Part shown: positions 7,124-10,398 of the stretch, piece after piece
Position numbering within the stretch: position 1 is the stretch's first letter
Layout: every line of letters starts with the position of its first letter
Source of the DNA: an uncultured Methanobrevibacter sp.
GTDB lineage: Archaea > Methanobacteriota > Methanobacteria > Methanobacteriales > Methanobacteriaceae
Length of the DNA stretch: 10,398 nt
Direction: 5' to 3'
Assembly (NCBI GenBank): GCA_946611495.1
Contig: CAMODR010000023.1
Coordinates: 1 to 10,398 of the forward strand
Translations under genes and position numbers: made by a program
Notes under the pieces: generated by a model
The model's input: the letters and a program-made list of their open reading frames with translations, nothing else
Databases searched by the model: none
What the model was told of the DNA's origin: nothing

Positions 7124-7160
7124 AGGCAAATTACCCTATTAATTAATAAGGCACATGCCT
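7124..7160 (-). ncRNA. possible small structured RNA or leader element (tentative)
   Basis: On the minus strand an AGGCA/TGCCT pair (7156-7160 with 7124-7128) can enclose an inner stem CCTTATT-AATT-AATAGGG (about 7134-7151) that needs one G-U pair, which favours the minus strand as the RNA. A rival short hairpin AAGGC-ATGT-GCCTT (7148-7161) uses the same AGGCA. The patch is richer in G and C (roughly 28 percent by eye count over 7105-7161) than the DNA around it. There is no database or covariation support. Confidence 0.2.
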
Positions 7161-7310
7161 TTTTAACATTTTATAATTCAATATTAATATAAAAATGAAA
7201 TTGATAAATAAATAAAATGTTTTTAATAATTAATATAAATTTTTAATAATTAAATTTTAAAATATAAATTTAATATGATTTAAATTTGAATTTTCCAAAA
7301 ATATTGGATA

Positions 7311-7411
7311 ATAATTAATTAAAACAATAATAAAGATTAAAAAAATCTTTAAATTGAATTATAATTAATTAAAACAATTATAAAGATTTAAAAAAATCTT
7401 TAAATTGAATT
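7311..7411. repeat. 50/51-base tandem duplication, each copy with a hairpin
   Basis: Copy one (7311-7360) and copy two (7361-7411) differ by one substitution (A at 7329, T at 7379) and one inserted T in the second copy. Each holds an inverted repeat: TAAAGATT/AATCTTTA (7331-7338, 7344-7351) and TAAAGATTT/AAATCTTTA (7381-7389, 7394-7402), with outer CAAT(T)/(A)ATTG arms. The second copy makes a 14-pair stem with one bulged base (7375-7407). Transcripts leaving rps6e would carry both hairpins with U-only loops. Confidence 0.85.
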
Positions 7412-7430
7412 ATTTAATTTGATTTTTAAA

Positions 7431-7475
7431 ATGAAAAATAATAATGAAATAAATTCATTAATTAATATTTTTCAT
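7431..7475 (-). terminator. long stem-loop just behind rps6e
   Basis: Ten-base outer arms ATGAAAAATA (7431-7440) and TATTTTTCAT (7466-7475) are perfectly complementary, and an inner seven-base stem TAATGAA/TTCATTA (7442-7448, 7454-7460) closes on a five-base loop. It starts ten bases past the rps6e stop codon and is followed in the transcript by TTTT. It may terminate or stabilise the infB-rps6e message; with nearly all A-T pairs its strength is uncertain. Confidence 0.45.
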
Positions 7476-7484
7476 AATATCTGA

Positions 7485-7871
7485 TTATTCTTCTGCTTCC
7501 TCTTCTTCAGGATTTAAGATATCAGATATAGATTTGCTACCTGCTTTGGTAACAATAGTGTTAATTTGAACAATGTCATCAGAAATAGTGTTTCCTCTAA
7601 CAGTTTTTCTTCTTTTAACACCATCAGCTTTAGGTTTGTAACCGACTCCACCAGTTAAAAGACTTTTGATTCTTCTAGGACCATCAACGTCTTTTTTCAT
7701 AGCAAAACCGTTTTTGTCACTACCACCAGTGATTTTTAAAGTGTAGCCATCTAATCCTACAATTTGGCCATCAAATTCTTCACCAATGGTTAAACCGTTT
7801 AATTGTTTAGCGTCATCAACTTCTAATTGATAGCTTAATTCTTTATCAGATACAACAATTTTAAATGCCAA
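7485..7871 (-). CDS. rps6e: small ribosomal subunit protein S6e
   Basis: S6e is a small-subunit protein shared by archaea and eukaryotes; the archaeal form lacks the long phosphorylated C-terminal helix of eukaryotic S6. The 128-residue product shows the family's start MAFKIVVSDKELSYQLEV, the stretch KITGGSDKNGFAMKKDVDGPRR (46-67, broken here only for naming) and the basic VKRRKTVRGNTI segment (84-95). The C-terminus ends in an acidic tail, NPEEEEAEE. The start is TTG (7869-7871), seven bases after a perfect GGAGG, and matches where the family begins. It follows infB by 79 bases with no convincing promoter, so the two are likely one operon. Confidence 0.96.
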   Translation of the reverse strand: MAFKIVVSDKELSYQLEVDDAKQLNGLTIGEEFDGQIVGLDGYTLKITGGSDKNGFAMKKDVDGPRRIKSLLTGGVGYKPKADGVKRRKTVRGNTISDDIVQINTIVTKAGSKSISDILNPEEEEAEE

Positions 7872-7878
7872 TAAAATT

Positions 7879-7883
7879 CCTCC
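7879..7883 (-). promoter_or_regulatory. strong ribosome binding site fixing the TTG start of rps6e
   Basis: A full GGAGG (in AAAGGAGGAATT) lies seven bases before TTG 7869-7871. It is among the best Shine-Dalgarno matches in the window and offsets the weak start codon. Confidence 0.75.
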
Positions 7884-7909
7884 TTTCGTTTTTAGGAATT
7901 TAATCTTCC

Positions 7910-7927
7910 ATAAATCTCTAGATTTAT
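7910..7927. repeat. 8-bp inverted repeat between infB and rps6e
   Basis: ATAAATCT (7910-7917) and AGATTTAT (7920-7927) are exact reverse complements around two bases. In the message this hairpin would sit 24 bases past the infB stop codon and 27 bases ahead of the rps6e Shine-Dalgarno sequence. A processing or regulatory role is possible but unsupported. Confidence 0.4.
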
Positions 7928-7950
7928 TCTATTAAATATGATAAAATTAT

Positions 7951-9741
7951 CTAATATTCAAAAAGACCTAATTTACCCCAATCAGGCTCGTTCTTACGTT
8001 TGATTTCAACGATTTCATCAAGGGCTAAAAATTCGTCTTCAGTTAACTTGTCTTTAAATTCACGTTCTAAAACCTTAAAGTGCTTTTCAGGAATGTCTAC
8101 ATATAAGCTGTCCCCTTCTTCAAAGTCCTTGCCTGCCACAGCATCATTAATTGCCATAGCAACCCTTTGACCTCTGGACATAGCAGTTAAGGTCTCTCCC
8201 TTATCTTCCATACTGGCAACTACACCAACATAGTCACCATTTGCATTCATTAGAGTGTAGCCAGTCTTTATAGTTCCTGCTTCAACTTCAATACCACAAA
8301 TAGCCGGTTTGCTTTGACGGAATATTAATTTTGGAATGATCATGATTTTAGCAGGTTTGACAATTGCATCAAGCCATTGCTTTTTCTGAGCCTCTTTACG
8401 TTCTTGTATCCAAGCTTCATAATCTTCAGTTATTTGGTAAATAACATCACCAGCAAAGAGCTTTACGCCGGAATTCTTTAAATCCTCTTCCGCTTTCGGA
8501 TGAACCTTCACATTAAATGCAATGATTACACCATGTTCAATGTTTTCATCCTTAGCAATGGATGCGTTAATCACATCTCTCTTATTGATATCTCCTATTT
8601 CAGCAGACCTTATTGGCAAGTCCATTTCCTTAAGCAAATGAACCACCGCTTCTAGTGAACCTAAAGTGTCAGCCTTAACGAGTATTCCCTCATCATCAGT
8701 ATCAACAGTAATATCTTCCAATTCCTGTAATAATTCTGCCTCAACATCCTCTTCTTCGCTTAATACCCTAAGTGGAGAACCTGAAACAACATCATCAAGA
8801 TTTGGAGCAGCTATCTTAATACCTGCAGCTGCAACAACCTCATCCACCTTTTTGAATTTCTTCTTAGAATCCCTCATCTCTTCAAGAGGCAAAGGTCTTA
8901 AAATGGATCTGATTTTAGTTGTCACAACATTATTTGCATCCATTAAAGCGATTTCATCTCCATCACGGAGAACACCGTCATAGATAATACTGTCAACTGT
9001 AATTCCAAGGCCTGTTTCTTCCTTAACTTCTAAAACAGTTCCTTTTGCAGGAGCATCTTCACTGATTTCCAATTGTTTTGTTAGGTATTCCTGAGCAAGA
9101 CCAAGCAACATTGCTATAAGCTCAATGACACCTTCTCCAGACTTTGCACAAATTGGTATAATTGTAATTTGGCTTGCAAAATCAGTTACACGGTCAAATC
9201 TTTCAGATTGGAAACCTTCCTCATGTAATTTACCCATTAGCTCATAAATCTTCAAGTCTAAATCAGACTTGATTCTTGGAGCTTGTTGGTTATAGCTTTC
9301 CATAAAGGAAACGCCTTCATGAGTTTCCCAACCAAAGAGCCTATCAATTTTATTAGCCACAACAATAAATGGAGTCTTATACATCTTTAGGATATTGATT
9401 GCTTCATAGGTTTGAGGCTTAAAGCCTTCATTTATGTCTACAATCAAAATAGCCAAATCAGCTAAAGCTCCACCTCTTTTACGAAGTGAAGTGAATGCAG
9501 CGTGTCCAGGAGTATCTACAAAAAATAATCCAGGAATTGTATCTTTAATTGATAATCTTGAGATAAAACTACCACAAATTTCATTAATTGTATCAATAGG
9601 TATTTCTGTAGCACCAATATGCTGAGTAATACCACCAGCTTCTCTATCAGCTACAGTACTTCCTCTAATATAATCTAATAATGTAGTTTTACCATGGTCT
9701 ACATGACCTAAAACAGATACAATTGGGGATCTAATCTTCAT
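7951..9741 (-). CDS. infB: translation initiation factor aIF5B (IF2-like GTPase)
   Basis: aIF5B, the counterpart of bacterial IF2 and eukaryotic eIF5B, is the GTPase that promotes ribosomal subunit joining. The 596-residue length is normal for archaea, without the long N-terminal extension of eukaryotes and without an intein. The G domain shows GHVDHGKT (12-19), GGITQHIGA (36-44), DTPGH (76-80) and NKID (130-133). The fifth motif reads CAKSGEG (198-204), with Cys where Ser is usual, probably a tolerated change. Domain II, the IF2-like domain III (around 345-450) and the C-terminal beta-barrel domain IV follow, ending [12 protein letters not shown]. The ATG at 9739-9741 has AAGGAG five bases upstream. 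It precedes rps6e and follows ndk after 187 bases. Confidence 0.97.
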   Translation of the reverse strand: MKIRSPIVSVLGHVDHGKTTLLDYIRGSTVADREAGGITQHIGATEIPIDTINEICGSFISRLSIKDTIPGLFFVDTPGHAAFTSLRKRGGALADLAILIVDINEGFKPQTYEAINILKMYKTPFIVVANKIDRLFGWETHEGVSFMESYNQQAPRIKSDLDLKIYELMGKLHEEGFQSERFDRVTDFASQITIIPICAKSGEGVIELIAMLLGLAQEYLTKQLEISEDAPAKGTVLEVKEETGLGITVDSIIYDGVLRDGDEIALMDANNVVTTKIRSILRPLPLEEMRDSKKKFKKVDEVVAAAGIKIAAPNLDDVVSGSPLRVLSEEEDVEAELLQELEDITVDTDDEGILVKADTLGSLEAVVHLLKEMDLPIRSAEIGDINKRDVINASIAKDENIEHGVIIAFNVKVHPKAEEDLKNSGVKLFAGDVIYQITEDYEAWIQERKEAQKKQWLDAIVKPAKIMIIPKLIFRQSKPAICGIEVEAGTIKTGYTLMNANGDYVGVVASMEDKGETLTAMSRGQRVAMAINDAVAGKDFEEGDSLYVDIPEKHFKVLEREFKDKLTEDEFLALDEIVEIKRKNEPDWGKLGLFEY

Positions 9742-9800
9742 GCTTTCTCCTTACTAAAATTGATTTAAACAAACGTAATTTTAATTTTATAATTTTAAAG

Positions 9801-9810
9801 TCATTATAAG
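9801..9810 (-). promoter_or_regulatory. putative TATA box for infB
   Basis: The minus strand reads CTTATAATGA. A start near 9781 would give a leader of about 40 bases. A second A/T box (ATTATAAAAT, about 9785-9794) is an alternative. It is also possible that infB is read through from ndk. Confidence 0.3.
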
Positions 9811-9906
9811 TTTAATCAAATTCCAAAAAATCATATGAAACTTGATTTCTAATTTAAAGACTTTAGCAATAGTTAACTTGAGTAATAGTTAAATATTAAA
9901 TAATTG

Positions 9907-9936
9907 ATGAATAATGAATATAATTTATTTATTCAT
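9907..9936 (-). terminator. weak inverted repeat spanning the ndk stop codon
   Basis: ATGAATAA (9907-9914) and TTATTCAT (9929-9936) are complementary around 14 bases, and the second arm includes the ndk stop codon. It could form a loose 3'-end hairpin, but there is no good T run directly behind it, so terminator function is doubtful. Confidence 0.2.
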
Positions 9937-10381
9937 AAATCCAAGCGTTATCAGACATAGAATAATCACAAATTTCTTCTTCGTCAAAGAATAATGCGAT
10001 TTCTCTTGCTGCAGATTCTGGTGCATCAGATGCGTGGATAATGTTTCTTCCAGTATCCATACCAAAGTCTCCTCTAATGGTACCAATATCTGCTTCTTTA
10101 GGATTAGTTGCTCCTACCATTTTTCTAATAACAGAAATAGCATCGTCTCCTTCAATAACCATAGTTAAAGCTGGAGAAGAAGTGATATATTCAACTAAAC
10201 CGCCAAAGAATGGTTTTTCTGCATGTTCACCATAGTGTTCTTTAGCTAAATCTTCATCAATTTGTCTTAATTTCATAGCTACGATTTTGAGACCTTTGTC
10301 TTCAAAACGGCTTAAAATTTGACCCATCAAACGTCTAGATACCGCATCAGGTTTCATCATAACAAAGCTTCTTTCAATCAT
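9929..10381 (-). CDS. ndk: nucleoside diphosphate kinase
   Basis: NDK moves the terminal phosphate from ATP to other nucleoside diphosphates through a phosphohistidine, keeping GTP, CTP, UTP and dNTP pools filled. The 150-residue product is of normal length. It begins [14 protein letters not shown], with K10 in the nucleotide-binding KPD stretch, and holds the active-site motif [12 protein letters not shown] with the catalytic histidine at 116. R103 and the GDFG stretch nearby also fit the family. The ATG at 10379-10381 has only a weak GGGT-type sequence upstream, and the right window edge is 17 bases away. In many archaea ndk follows genes for L7Ae, S28e and L24e, so it may be a downstream gene of an operon that starts outside the window; that is inference. 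Confidence 0.97.
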   Translation of the reverse strand: MIERSFVMMKPDAVSRRLMGQILSRFEDKGLKIVAMKLRQIDEDLAKEHYGEHAEKPFFGGLVEYITSSPALTMVIEGDDAISVIRKMVGATNPKEADIGTIRGDFGMDTGRNIIHASDAPESAAREIALFFDEEEICDYSMSDNAWIYE

Positions 10382-10398
10382 TGTTTAACCCATTTAAC

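Larger units (their letters stand above)
6923..7484. other. 562-base gene-free spacer between rps6e and eif2g
   Basis: This is the longest spacer in the window and I see no credible protein gene on either strand; the longest open stretches are a few codons. From the rps6e side it holds a long stem-loop (7431-7475), a 50/51-base tandem duplication with a hairpin in each copy (7311-7411), a small inverted repeat TCCAA-AAATA-TTGGA (7294-7308), a 20-base-period direct repeat of TTTTTAATAATTAA (7220-7233 and 7240-7253), a less A/T-rich patch with possible RNA structure (7124-7160), and the probable eif2g promoter. Confidence 0.65.

Noticed and set aside
7311..7411. A CRISPR array or insertion-sequence remnant
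   Set aside because: Only two adjacent copies without spacers, no transposase and no target duplication; a local tandem duplication explains it.
8666..8983. A 105-residue serine-rich plus-strand frame, with another at 9434-9625
   Set aside because: Both are antisense to infB. The Ser-rich look comes from reading Glu/Asp/Lys codons of aIF5B in reverse.
9900..9936. A C/D box small RNA suggested by TGATGA at 9905-9910
   Set aside because: No properly spaced CTGA box or second box pair was found, and the stretch overlaps the end of ndk.
10382..10398. The end of an upstream gene such as rpl24e
   Set aside because: Seventeen bases with stops in one frame are too little to identify a gene; only conserved order suggests one.

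Overview
The window is a compact stretch of archaeal housekeeping genes, all eleven of them on the minus strand. Low G+C, very A/T-rich spacers, TATA-like promoter boxes, a full set of archaeal/eukaryal-type information genes (aIF5B, S6e, aIF2-gamma, Rpo7/Rpo4-type RNA polymerase E', Spt4, S24e, S27ae) and the protein sequences themselves point to a mesophilic methanogen of the order Methanobacteriales, most like Methanobrevibacter. The genus is an inference from recognition, not from a search.

Reading in the direction of transcription (right to left): ndk (10381-9929); infB, encoding aIF5B (9741-7951), followed 79 bases later by rps6e (7871-7485); a 562-base gene-free spacer with a string of predicted stem-loops and a 50/51-base tandem duplication; eif2g (6922-5699) and a PIN-domain ribonuclease gene (5592-5191) separated by a 106-base spacer with a short tandem repeat; rpoE' and spt4, overlapping by one base (5067-4307); a 378-base T-rich (minus strand) spacer; a six-helix membrane protein of the DUF4013 type (3928-3086); the GTP-dependent dephospho-CoA kinase gene with rps24e and rps27ae (2789-1737); a 321-base spacer with a probable terminator and promoter; and argH, nearly complete but cut by the left edge (1415-1).

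Functionally the block joins translation initiation (aIF5B, aIF2-gamma), small-subunit ribosomal proteins (S6e, S24e, S27ae), transcription (Rpo7, Spt4), RNA processing (PIN nuclease) and nucleotide/cofactor supply (NDK, dephospho-CoA kinase). This is a well-known conserved archaeal neighbourhood. The two genes that do not fit the information-processing theme are argH (arginine biosynthesis) and the DUF4013 membrane protein, which sits inside an otherwise familiar gene order.

I found no mobile element, CRISPR array, tRNA, rRNA or evident new defence or metabolic system. The less ordinary material is at small scale: a high share of TTG start codons, hairpin-plus-oligo-T structures behind several genes, a tandemly duplicated hairpin whose two differences both strengthen the fold, and a possible structured RNA upstream of eif2g.
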